64,000 bases of DNA, taken from positions 5,044,501-5,108,500 of the forward strand of contig NC_132976.1 of the NCBI RefSeq assembly GCF_047496725.1, in the 5' to 3' direction. The DNA is from Anoplolepis gracilipes (taxonomy: Eukaryota; Arthropoda; Insecta; Hymenoptera; Formicidae). Shown piece after piece: positions 1-13,084 of this stretch; within the stretch, counting starts at the first letter, position 1; the number at the start of each line of letters is the position of its first letter. The translations under genes were made by a program, and so were the position numbers. The notes beneath the pieces are model-generated. The model did no database searches. It saw nothing but the letters and a program-made list of their open reading frames with translations, and had not been told where the DNA came from.

Positions 1-3000
1 AATACGCCTGGCAAAGGCAAGCTTAAACACTAGCTCGAAAGCACTTTAACGATCGTTGACGTCTTTAAACCGACGGCGAAGTGTACTCGTAGGCTGTGCA
101 CACGCATATTGTTTAACTCATTATTAAAGAGATTAAAATTAAATATTAAATTATTTCAAAACGACCGGTCCAAATTTCCATGCGTTTAACTTCGTGCATT
201 TAACTTTTGTAAGTCACGACTGACGCGACCTAATTAACCGGTAAACTAGCCTCGGGTTAAAAGGATTCACGTGTCTTAAAGTTCTATGAACGGATATGTC
301 TGACTGCCTTCTGGGAAGGCATCAAAAAGTTTTTCCTGATAGCAGAATACAAATCGCAATTCGAGATTAGCGTCAAGTCTTCTTATTAAAGATAACCATC
401 TCTAAAATCACACAGAAAGTTTCATCAATTTCTTCTACATTATTTAAACTACTTGTTACATTTATTTAATTACTTAAAATCAAATTTTTATACTTTTTAA
501 ATAATAGGTATACGTACAATTATTCCAAGCGCAAAAATCAAATCTTGCTCGACGAAGTGCCTCGTGAAAATTAAATGCATCCGGGAAAATTTGTACATCG
601 TCTTAAATACATTTCTTATCGTATTAAAATGAACGTTGGCGAGAACGGGAATGAGAGCGCGAGAGACGTCTTTTCTTAATTTGTACGCCTGGCGTCGAGG
701 TCGGATGGAAAATATTTTTTCCCCTATACTAAGCTCGCGAGAAGCGGGAGCAGTCGTTACGGGAACCATCTTCTTAAGGAGATTAAAGGAAAATTAAATC
801 TTTCATCGTGCCAACCTTCCTTTAACGATGGCAACCGAAAAAACGAGGACTGCTACGAATTCTGCGTTTGCATGTTATAATCTTCGAAAAAGAGCGCGAA
901 ATGTTTTAAGCTTATTTTTTTTTTTAATCTCACTGCAAAAAAGTGATAAAAATTTTTATACTAAAAAATTAAGAGGATTTGAAAATGTCGAAACATGAAT
1001 AACATTTAAGATGTAAAACACTCAAGCAATACAAGATAGATAACAAAATCTTAAGCTAATTTTATTTTAACAGAATCTATTTGATGCCATAGTTATCAAA
1101 ATATTTGTTATTAATAAAACTTGGAAGAAGTACAATCTTTGAATAAATATCTGGAGAAGAAAAAATTATTTTATTTTTTATCAACAATAGGTTGCATAAA
1201 AAGTACAAAATTAATAATATATTTTATTTATATAAATCAATAATCAATGGATATTGTGAGGCATTTCTTATTCTCGTCGAAGCAACTGGTAATATTTCTT
1301 ACATAAATACCACAAAGAATTTTTTCGCAAAAAGCGAGGTTTAATGTTGAATCGTGATATCGATACGATCCAAGAAAACCTTCGTAGTGCAAGAACTTTC
1401 TCGGCATTACTATTTCGCCCTCGCTCTTCGGCAGCCTCCGTTCACTTCCATCGCTTTTATTCCGCGAAAATCAAGTATTACTCGCCAGTTCTACAGCGAC
1501 ATTGTCGCTTTTGATGATAGATATTGCGTTTCCCGCGTGTACGAACATTCGCAATATGATGCGTTCTTGAATTACAGCTGCGCGTCCACCGTAGAATTTA
1601 AAAAAGCCTTTTTTCCACCCTTTCTGGCTTTCTCCTTCATGACTGTCTGCGTGTCGTGAATTCGAACAAAAATAACGTTTAATGGTGGTAAAAAATTCGC
1701 GACGTACCTTCTGTAACACGTCGACTTGGATGAAAAATCTTTGAGTGAGAATTTCTGCCGTTAATAAAGCGCGAGTATCGTAAACTTTCAATTTAACTAT
1801 TCTACTATAGAAATACTTGCTGAATTAATAAAAAGTTTCATAAATACTCGAAATTTGTACAACAAAGTTATTATTATTTTTTTTTTTTTTAACCACTTCC
1901 TTGATAATGATGAAAATTATTTAAAATAAACTTCTCTATTAAAATAACAAATGTCAATGATACAAAAGCAGTAGGAACTAATAACGCGCATAATTTATGG
2001 CGAGATCATTTAGCCAAACGCGAAGATAGCCATATGCATGCAAAATTATTTTATCGCAAAGTCTCACCCGACTGCGGCGATATCAGTATACATTAATTTA
2101 GCGTTAATTTACAATAATATAACTTTCAATTAAACGTACCTTATGTGTTAGCACGCCGTAGATGCTCGTCAACAACAATGCCTGCGCGATTCACAATGCG
2201 GTTCGTCAGAAATCCATCGCAACAACCGCACGGAATAATTAAATCCATTTATATATATCCCCGTATCATGGTACGCGCGCGCGCACATTACTGTGTTATG
2301 TAACATATACGCACGTGAAATAACGCAATAAACGTGTAATTTACAAACGCCTATTAATCAAATGCAATTCTGTTCGCGCGCAACGTGAATTACTAAATAG
2401 CTCTAACATAAAACGAGGTGTTAGTCCGAAACATCGCGAAATAACACGGCGCCGCTTTTCATGGGCGGAGAGGACCTACTAATCGCGACTCCGAGGCCAG
2501 TCGGCTAATTTTTCATCCGCGCGAATCGATGGAGCGCGGCCTGTCACGTGCCGGAAAACGGGCAAAATAAATCCGCGAATCACCAAGGGAACGCTTATAT
2601 CGCGGGGGTGCGTTTTTGCCTGGTTGTACCGACGGCAGTAACGACGATGACGATGACGACTCGTGATATCGACAAACGCGTTTGACAAAGCTCTCGTTTT
2701 TTTTCTTTTTTTTTTCCGCTGCGACTCTCCGCGCGAAATGCGCGAATCGGCGCGAATGGAATACATTTGCGAGAACAATGGCGAGTTTTTCGCTGGCAAC
2801 AAAAGCGAGCCGGCTGCAATTACTTGCTGATAGACGCGTGCGATAAATATTCGAATCGAACGGCAGGCTCGTGAAAGACGCGATACAATAACTGCAAGTT
2901 ACCAGAAGTGCATGCGATCATCTCATAATCTGTGTTAACAGCAGGTTTTGTTGGACCTTTAATCGAATTATTATTACTTCTTTTTTTTTTTTTTTTGCTC

Positions 3001-4020
3001 CTTTTAATAATTTCGAAAAAATAAAATTTAGTCTCTAGAGATTTGCTCGAGAAGGTATTTTAAATGTATGTATAGTTATCGAATGTGAATTGGGTCAGAG
3101 AGAACACATGTTTTTACTCTCTTTTACGTAGGTAAAATATTTTTCACTGTTCAATATTTTAACGTTACTTTTTTTTAGGTTGCATAAAACCGTTGTCACA
3201 CCTTATTGAAGTTTTTCAATACCAGTTAACAAAGTTATTTCGTGAAAGAATCGCGGAAGATAGATTGAAGCAACGTATACGCTGGAAACAATTTTTTATC
3301 TACGTTTATATAAATACTTATTGATAGCGGGAAAAAAAATCGATATTTATGTCGACGCAATAAAGTTAGTATCAGTTGGATGTTGAGTTTTAGGAAAAAC
3401 AAAGATATACCTATCTCACGTCGTGGATTTTACAAGGAGATTAAACGTAGGTTGTAAATTACACGGGTTATTTTATTTCTACGAGATGTAAGACTGCCGC
3501 GCGCTATCGGATGATTAATCGTTTTGCGAATAACCAGAGAGAAACCGGAGCGCAATTTATCCACAACGAGGTAATTGATAGTTGTAGGTAATCGATAGCC
3601 ATGAGCGAGACCGTTGATAATAATATCTCAAGGCAACACTAACAAAGTCGTCAAAGGTAATTTTTTAATAATATAAGAAATAATTAAGAATATTATATGT
3701 GATAACCTATTTTTTATATTTGCCACTTATTTCACTCCTAAATTCGAAACAAAAAATTGAAAAATTGATCTTGTAATTCATGAAAATTAAAAAAGGTAAG
3801 TTAAGAAAATATGTGAAAAAATTTGTGATGGATATTCTCAATATAATAAATTCAAAACTTCTATTTTGCTAATTTTCCATTTCTCCAGTTATTATATTTA
3901 TAAAAATAATTGTGATAATGACAGAGGGAATAATTTTAATAAATGATTGAAAGTGCACGCAAAAGTGATGCAAAGTAAATACCTCGTAGAATATATTTTG
4001 ACAAGTTTTAGACCTCTCTG
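1..4020. other. non-coding stretch, no gene seen
   Basis: AT-rich sequence with a CpG-richer island at about 2140-2930. The island includes a short (CG)6 run at 2273-2284. Open frames here are short and unsupported, and several minus-strand frames in the island overlap one another. Poly-T runs occur near 1870, 2700 and 2985. I see no recognisable gene, RNA or transposon. Confidence 0.6.
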
Positions 4021-4078
4021 AACATCTCTTTCTCTCTTTCTCTTTTTCTTTCTTTTCCGATCGGATTGGAATAAAGGT

Positions 4079-4324
4079 ATGCAGATTAGAGCACGTATTA
4101 CATTCGATCCAGGTAGGATCGGAGGCCATCCGAATTCCGAACGAAATTTATACGTTCCTTCGAAGGGCACTCGAACAATTCGGGAACGCTTTCTCAACGA
4201 TCGCGTCGAAATGGAGCAGAACGAGGAGGCGGCCGTCCCGATAAGCCGCTTTTCTCCGCGTCGCGATTTTATTATCGGCTCATGGAGTTCTCTTTCGACG
4301 AGAAGCACCGTCGGGACTCCGTGA
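4079..4324 (+). other. low-confidence open frame / possible exon
   Basis: An 81-codon open frame starts with an ATG. A strong polypyrimidine tract (about 4022-4056, almost all C and T) lies just upstream, and AG dinucleotides at the frame start could serve as splice acceptors. The translation has a mixed, charged composition without low complexity (for example FDPGRIGGHPNSERN near its start), but I recognise no domain. A second frame (4282-4503) and a minus-strand frame (3898-4308) overlap it, which is typical of chance open frames in a GC-richer island. A CAG|GTACTG donor-like site sits at 4447, beyond the stop of this frame. Coding status is unproven. Confidence 0.12.
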
Positions 4325-4499
4325 AACGATCGCCAAAGAGAGTCAGATTTTCTATCCTACTTCGTTCGTATACCACCTATAAATGTTTAACGTCTCTCTG
4401 CGTGTCGTCGATGGCTTCGGCAAGCATCTTTTGCCTTTCTCTGTCAGGTACTGCCGTCTTGCGAAGGAACATTTATTGCTTCGCTACTTTTTCGAGAGT

Positions 4500-6960
4500 A
4501 TAGTACCATGAAATGCCACAGATGAAAGACACTAACGAAAGTTTAGCAAAGTTCTTCATTTTACTGACGAAACTACAATATTTGAATGTCTTCGACCTTA
4601 CCTAGCTCCGTAACACTGTTATTTATATTTAAAAGTACATACTAATAATTAAAATACTAATAATTGAAAATAAACAATTGTAAAAAGCAAGATTAATCCG
4701 AGACTTAATTAAACTTGATTTTCATTTCTAATGTCATTAAAAATAAAATAAATAACATTTAATCACTCAATTTACATAATATATGTAATTTGTTTTTTTT
4801 TTTTAAATAAATTTAATGCTAAAATAATTGTTTTCAGAAACAGCTGAGCAGCTTTCTATTTGCTTGCAGAGAAAATATATAAAAATATATACATTATTTA
4901 CTTAATTTTCAAGTTTGTAATAACGTTCACGAGTAAATAATTACGAGCGCTTATTAAAATGTTATTGTAAACAAATTTATTAAATTCTTGAGCGCTTATT
5001 AAATTTTTATTGTAAATTTAAAAAAAAATTCTCATTATAAACCAATTTAGTATAATAATTAGAATTTTTGTCATTTATCGGATCATTTGTGTATCGGATT
5101 TTACCGCTTTGAAGACGTGACGTTTACTATATCCTTTCGCGCAACACGTGTCTACGAAACGATACGCGCAAACGGGTATGTTAGCATTCTGCGGCAATCG
5201 CATTTCGCCGAAACATCACCAATAAACACCGAAGTCGCTTGCATATGCATATCGACTGGCGCGAACCAACCGCGCGTTGTTTGTTTGGCCCAACGGTTAG
5301 CATATACCCGAATACTTCTTGCACACAAGGTGCGATGGATGCAACCGATGCGATGGTTCGTGGACCGGTAAACATGAAGATACTTACGCATTAAGCTTTG
5401 AATTACGTGACTCATCACGCAGAGTGGGGCTCAATTCTGGAGCTTGTTAATTACATGCAGCCTCTACTCCTCCCATCTTCACTTCCTCCCTCTCCCCTGC
5501 ACCTTCTGGCTCTCCGGGTTTCACTATCCTTCATCCCGAGCGATTCTGACGTCCGCGGAATAACCGGCACGAACGTTGGCAACGAGGTGCACGAGATAAG
5601 CTTCGCGCGAGATAAACCACGACGGGAGCGAGACGTAAAATGCGAAATGCGTTTTGCGGGCTTTTTGGGGGGATTTTGGACGCGAAGATGCGTTCTTCTC
5701 TCCGCGCGCACGTTCGCCGGCGATATTATTTATTCGTTTATCCGAGCGATAATGTATGCGGGAGAGCTTTTAAGGTGCTTTTGTATTTTTGTATTAATAT
5801 ATTATATTTATGCTGCATGCAATAGGAAAAACGCGAGTATTATCGCGCGAAATACACTTTATTTTTCAGACCGCGAGAAAGAGTTCATGCAGCATAAATA
5901 GACACAAATAACAGATGATATTATCGTTACATAATATGAGCTTCGTTAAAATGTTCCTAGAGAATTGTGTGTCTGGACGCGCCGACTCCTTGTTATTTCC
6001 ATAAAGCGTAGTCACACACTTTACCATTTCGCCCCGGTCATCATCTCGCACCTTCAACCTTCTGCTCCAGCCATCTCTCATGCTTGTCATCCATAATGCT
6101 CGCGGAATAAACCAGGAAGAGTAGGAACGCCACCGGAAATTATCCGCGTCAAGTCGCTATATTCAAATGACCATGTCCATGCGTTTGTTTTATATACGAC
6201 CGAATATATAAAATGCAAAAAAAAAAAAAAAAAAAACGAGCACCGAGCGAAGCATTAAGAAAATACTCGCGTTTTAAATCCAGATTAAAGTAATCTTAAA
6301 TTTAATTGAAACATTTATATTATTAATATTTAAAAAAAATTTGATGTACAGATTTTTTCCAAATATTGTCTAAAGGTTTCAGTGCTAGCAGATAGCTTCT
6401 AATTCAGTTTTTTTTTTTCAAAAATTTGCGCAATTAATCTTAAAGTTAAGAAAATTAAATTTAGACTAAATTTTCCTAAGCTCTCAATTGGATTGAATAT
6501 TTTTACTTTTTTGAGCGTGAAATTTATGTTTTAACATTAACATTAATATAATTTCAATTTTAATAATCATCCTGTTTTTCTTTTTTGTTTATTTCAGTCA
6601 CTTCTCATATAATTTATAGAGTCTATCAAATAAGCAAATAAAATTAACGTATGACAGGACAATGATGAAAAATGAAAATCCATCAGATTTTCGACGGAGT
6701 AACCGCGAGAATTCTAGGATGCCGCATTTTTGTCCCATAAAAACGAAATGCGAAACGGTGGTCGTTTCTAGCAGCACGCATGCACACGGATAGTTTGCTA
6801 GAAAAAACTGGGACGAACGTGTGATTGACTTTTTTTCCCAAATTTATTGTACGTTCTGATTGCCTCATACGTGGCTTTGATGAACCCACTTCGGTTTACG
6901 TGCCTCCGAGGAATCTGGCGAAAATGAAGAACCGCAAACCTCGCTGGCCGAACAAGTTAT
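4500..6960. other. non-coding stretch with one GC-richer island
   Basis: AT-rich flanks surround a GC-richer island at about 5080-5760. The island holds a 167-codon plus-strand frame (5398-5901) that begins at TTG and is overlapped by minus-strand frames. Its C-terminal part is hydrophobic, but nothing in it is recognisable. A 20-nt poly-A run lies at 6217-6236. No gene, RNA or transposon is supported. Confidence 0.55.
4945..5030. repeat. 45-bp tandem duplication, two copies
   Basis: Two consecutive copies start with GAGCGCTTATTAAA at 4945 and 4990. They continue with the same T-rich then TTATTGTAAA pattern, giving a 45-bp period. The second copy is slightly diverged at its end. It looks like a simple local duplication. 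Confidence 0.8.
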
Positions 6961-6970
6961 TTTTACCATG

Positions 6971-6974
<4 letters not shown>

Positions 6975-7001
<27 letters not shown>
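6975..7001. repeat. (TC)13 microsatellite
   Basis: Uninterrupted TC dinucleotide run at the end of a small GC-richer segment, followed by strongly AT-rich DNA. Confidence 0.97.
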
Positions 7002-8832
7002 TTCGTTATATTAAAAAGATAAAAGTAAATCAAATAAGATTAAAAGATAATGAATTAATTAAAAATAAGTAAAATTAAAATTAATTAATTAAAATTGATA
7101 AAAAATATTACAAAATCTAATAAAACAATTAAATATTATAAAAATATTCATATAGTTGCATTAAGAAATTAAATGTTTTTAATATTAATTTAATGTTGTA
7201 TGAAAATTGTCGCAAAATTAAAATTAAAATGTAAAAAGCATTTTTTTCCGTAATATAATAGCATATATATTCATAAAAACATTTCGTGTTTTGTGAAATT
7301 TTTTTGAAGAGGTTTTTTAATATTTTAAATTCTATCATATTGTTTAAATTATAAATACAGAAAAATATAAAATTTAATCGAGAAGTATAATTATATATGA
7401 ATACCTTTACTTAAATTAAATTTTTATACGCTTAATTTGTATGAATTCTTATCGTAAAAATTAGAGGAAGCGCAAGTTTTAATAGATTACAGATGCACAA
7501 TTCTAATGAAAATCGTAAAATTCCGATAAGAACTGTTTTGAAAGAGATTATGCCGCCCCACATCTGTGTGTAGTCACGTGATACAAACACATGAAAGAAT
7601 TTAGATAAAAATTTTCTGAATATGAGATTCGGGAAATTCTAAATATCACTATGATAATATGTGCAAACTTTACTCTCACTTGCCACGTATTATTTTAATA
7701 TCGTGCAAGTAATTAACCGCAGAACTCATTTGAAATCAATTTCGCGAAGCTCTTATCTTAGATTTTGCAGGCGCAGTAGGAGTTAAAATAAAAAGCTGTT
7801 TCCGAATCTGCAAATTTTTAAATCCACTCTCTTTCTCTCTTTTATTTATTTTTTTTTATTTTTATCAAAAAACTTTGAAAACTACGAAAAAACCTAAAAT
7901 TTGAAATATCGCTGCATGTGCCGGAAAAATGTGGGTGAGTAAATTTTCAGGCAAAGTTTAGCTCCCTGTGTGCCACTCAAGCGCGAAGCGAGACATTACG
8001 CGCGCTATAAAATAATGCATACGGGGTGAACGTTTAAAAAAAAGATGAGAAAGAGAGAGACAGATTGCGCCGGACGAGCATGCTGGTTTACTGTCGCCGT
8101 GTCCGCCATACGTGACCTTTTCCTTCATCCGTGACGCAAGATACGAACGCGGTATTTCACAGTAACAGTGGCGATAAATCGTAAAACGTGACCATTCGCG
8201 CGCATCCTCCACTGACATCGCCGACGCGCGGGTCCATCGACCGATGACGGGAATCCCACCGTCGGAATCCCGGCAATGCTATCGACGATGAAGTCTTCGG
8301 ACTTGCTCTTAATTCAGCTTAATGCAACGCTTTCGAGAAAGCGAAGTGCTCTACTACCGGAAAGCTGCGCCACTCCATCCCGCTTGTCCCCGGGAATCTT
8401 TCCGAATTATTGCCTGATTCCCGCAAAGAATGTCTAAGAGAGTGGCTTTTGTACGACAATAATATATATCACAAAGACGAACTCGATAATAATGATTCTA
8501 TCGCGAAGATAAAATTCTTCCACGAAGAATAGATGTACAAAAAATATATAAAATGCGATCATTATAATTATAATTTGCAAATTATATTTAAAAAATTTTT
8601 TAATATAAATTATGTAAATGATTGTATGCAAACTTATTGTGTTAATATTAATCTATGTATTTGGCTAAATTTGTATTAAATCGTAAAAAATCTATAAAAA
8701 CACGAATTTACAATATTTATAATGTAAGATCAATAATTAATTTGTAACTTAAAGTAAAGATTTAATCTCAAAATCGTAAATACAATCTTATGTCGAATTA
8801 ATTTTTTTCAATCAATATTTCATTACTATACT
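7002..8832. other. non-coding stretch, no gene seen
   Basis: Very AT-rich from 7020 to about 7900. A CpG-richer island follows at about 7960-8440 without a convincing open frame, then AT-rich sequence up to the inverted-repeat element. No RNA gene or transposon end is recognised. Confidence 0.6.
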
Positions 8833-9073
8833 ATGCAAATTATACAGTAACTGTACACAAAAATTCATAAAAATTCAAAAAATAAAAATTTTTATTCTAG
8901 AAAGAAAATCTTTACTTCAAATTATTAATTCACAAATTAGTTTTATATTTTGAAAGACTAAAAGTGCGTAATGTCAAATTCATAAATCTTGATATGTATT
9001 ATATTTATTAATTTTTTACGTAACGTTGATCGATCCGTCCAGTTCCTCATTAATATTTTCTTATCAAAATTGA
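8833..9073 (+). repeat. left arm of large inverted repeat
   Basis: About 240 bp that reappears, inverted and diverged, at 9949-10173. Shared landmarks, read on this strand: ATGCAAATT with a run of TAC/ACAG near 8835-8855, AAATTTTTATT, GAAAGACTAAAAGTGCGTAA at 8952-8971, GTCAAATTCATAAA, TATTTATTAA, and CGTCCAGTT then ATTAATATTTT at 9037-9059. The match runs across most of the arm with small indels, so this is not just AT richness. Arm plus inverted arm suggests a foldback element or an inverted pair of copies of one repeat family. No transposase frame lies between the arms, so a class cannot be assigned. Confidence 0.8.
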
Positions 9074-9826
9074 AAAATACGTTATTAATATTATTTTAAT
9101 TAATTATTATATTATTATCAACTAACCTAACATTATCAACGATGTAAATATTTTATAACTTCTCAGACTAATTTTGCTATCATGAAATCTTTTAAGTTCA
9201 TCGCATATTGCGCGCTTTTATAGTGAATGAAAAGATATATATTATTATCATTAGAGAGTAGAGTCGATCTCAAGAATTTTTTAAAGAACCCACAGAGAGA
9301 TCAACGCGCTTGCCTAATTAGTTCGCGTAATTAGTGTAAACGATAAAATATTACGGAATGATTTCACCAGTGGCTCATTAACTCTTAGTTAGTCTACTAG
9401 AATTCGTTCCCTGATGACGGTCTTCTTTCTCAAAAGCAACCGTTCCTGCAAGATTACACTGTCGAGCTTGCAAGAGTGCAACCTTTACATATGTGCTATA
9501 AATGTTAAACGTTATAATTCGCATATGTATTTGAACTCTTTGATCATAATTATGTTAAATTATCAAATATACTGTTTCCCTCTCTAAAAAAGGAATGTTA
9601 TTGTTGTCGCTTTTTCGTAATATTGATTGATTGTTAAGTTGTTGTTGTTAAGTGTGCTGTAATTTGCCTCACTCGTGTTGTTCACGACTGAAATTATCAC
9701 GCTTGACATTTCGTGACAGTTTATGAAAAAATTAAATTAAAGAATAGTCAAAGAAGATGAAAAAGAAATAAAGAGAAAGAAGAGATGAATAGAGAAAGAC
9801 ATATATATAGTAAATTGAAAATAAAT

Positions 9827-9873
9827 TCGTCCAGTTCTCATTAATATTTTGTTGTCAAAATTGAAAAGAGAGA

Positions 9874-9930
<57 letters not shown>

Positions 9931-9987
9931 TTCTCTATCCATCTCTTTTGAATTTTGATAACAAAATATTAATAAAAAACTGGACGA
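9827..9987. repeat. hairpin unit enclosing the AT tract
   Basis: TCGTCCAGTT...ATTAATATTTTGTT...CAAAATTGAA at 9827-9865 is repeated in inverted orientation at 9948-9987, with (AT)26 between the arms. The CGTCCAG block is also the inner end of the left arm at 9037, so this sub-segment occurs three times in 1 kb. The AGAGATGAATAGAGAAAGA motif at 9781-9799 recurs inverted just right of the AT tract. Extension of the AT run inside a hairpin loop is a plausible history. Confidence 0.75.
9877..9928. repeat. (AT)26 microsatellite
   Basis: Uninterrupted AT dinucleotide run of 52 bp, forming the loop of the surrounding inverted repeat. Confidence 0.97.
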
Positions 9988-10173
9988 ATCAAAGTTACGT
10001 CAAAAGTTAATAAATATCATACATTTCAAGCTTTATGAATTTGACATTACGCACTTTTAGTCTTTCAAAGCATAAAATTAATAATTAATTTGTAAGTTGA
10101 AAATTTTCTTTTTAGAATTAAAATTTTTATTTTCATGAATTTTTATATACAGTGTTACTATAAAATTTGCATA
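9949..10173 (-). repeat. right arm of large inverted repeat
   Basis: Inverted partner of 8833-9073. It reads, on this strand, AAAACTGGACGAATC, TATTAATAAA, ATGAATTTGACATTACGCAC, TTTTAGTCTTTC, TAGAATTAAAATTTTTAT and ACTATAAAATTTGCAT. Each block is the reverse complement of a block in the left arm, in the mirrored order. Differences are scattered substitutions and short indels, consistent with an old element. Confidence 0.8.
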
Positions 10174-10224
10174 TATATATATATATATAAAATCCTCTTC
10201 CATTATAATGTATATTTAATATGT

Positions 10225-10415
10225 AATTAGAATTGATATTGAGAAAGAGAAAGGGATAAAAAAGACAAAAAGAGAAGGGCTATAATATGAAGTAATTAAT
10301 GTTAAAACATAAAATGAAAGAAAAGACGAAGATTAATCAAAAATAAGAGAGAGAGAGAGGAGAGAGAGAAAATAAGAAGATGAAAGGGAGAAAGGAAAGA
10401 AAGAGAAAAAATATA
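10225..10415. repeat. purine-rich low-complexity tract
   Basis: A/G-dominated sequence with GAGA and GAAAG runs, including an (AG) run with one GG break around 10347-10370. Low complexity, no coding signal. Confidence 0.8.
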
Positions 10416-10565
10416 GTTATTTTGCGTACATATGTATATGCATCCGTGTATTATATATGTGTGAGTGAGCGTAATATTGGTATAAATTTTCTTACATAAT
10501 AATCAGCAACTCAAACAGTTTTATCTATTCAGTAACAAGTGCCTTATTAATGACACACTGTTACG

Positions 10566-10755
10566 CGAGATGTGACAGATCCTCGGTGTGAGCATTATCG
10601 GGGATGTGACAGACTCTCGGTATAGGTTTTACTGAGGGGTATGACAGACCCCCGGTGTGGGTTTTACCAGGGATATGACAGACCCCTTGCGCAGGCTCTA
10701 CCGGAGTTATAAAACTCCGTGCGGACTTTACCGGGGGTGTGGCAAAACTTTAAAA
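10566..10755. repeat. ~34-bp tandem array with self-complementary flanks
   Basis: Five to six diverged units built around ATRTGACAGA, which starts near 10570, 10604, 10639 and 10673 and is degenerate at 10707. A second half follows the pattern GGTGTGGGTTTTACC. The bases on either side of each ATRTGACAGA core pair with each other, and the pairs differ between units: CGAG/CTCG (10566-10569 with 10582-10585), CGGG/CTCG with one G-U (10599-10602 with 10616-10619), GGGG/CCCC (10636-10639 with 10649-10652), AGGG/CCCT (10669-10672 with 10684-10687) and CGGAGTT/AACTCCG (10702-10708 with 10713-10719). A last unit at about 10731-10755 has lost pairing. Spacing is not a multiple of three throughout, so a protein repeat is unlikely. 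The function is unknown. Confidence 0.75.
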
Positions 10756-13050
<2,295 letters not shown>

Positions 13051-13084
13051 GATCGATCGATCGATCGATCGATCGATCGATCGA
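13051..13084. repeat. (GATC)8 tetranucleotide microsatellite
   Basis: Uninterrupted GATC run of 34 bp. Every unit is self-complementary, so the tract is itself a palindrome. Confidence 0.97.

Noticed and set aside
305..330. TGCCTTC/GAAGGCA hairpin followed by an A-rich then T-rich stretch, like a bacterial terminator
   Set aside because: The window is eukaryotic in character, no gene precedes it, and a 7-bp stem is expected by chance.
2000..2020. GAGATCATTT, similar to the bantam microRNA
   Set aside because: Only part of the sequence agrees and no precursor hairpin surrounds it.
5398..5901. 167-codon plus-strand frame with a hydrophobic C-terminal stretch
   Set aside because: It lacks an ATG at its start, is shadowed by minus-strand frames, and shows no domain.
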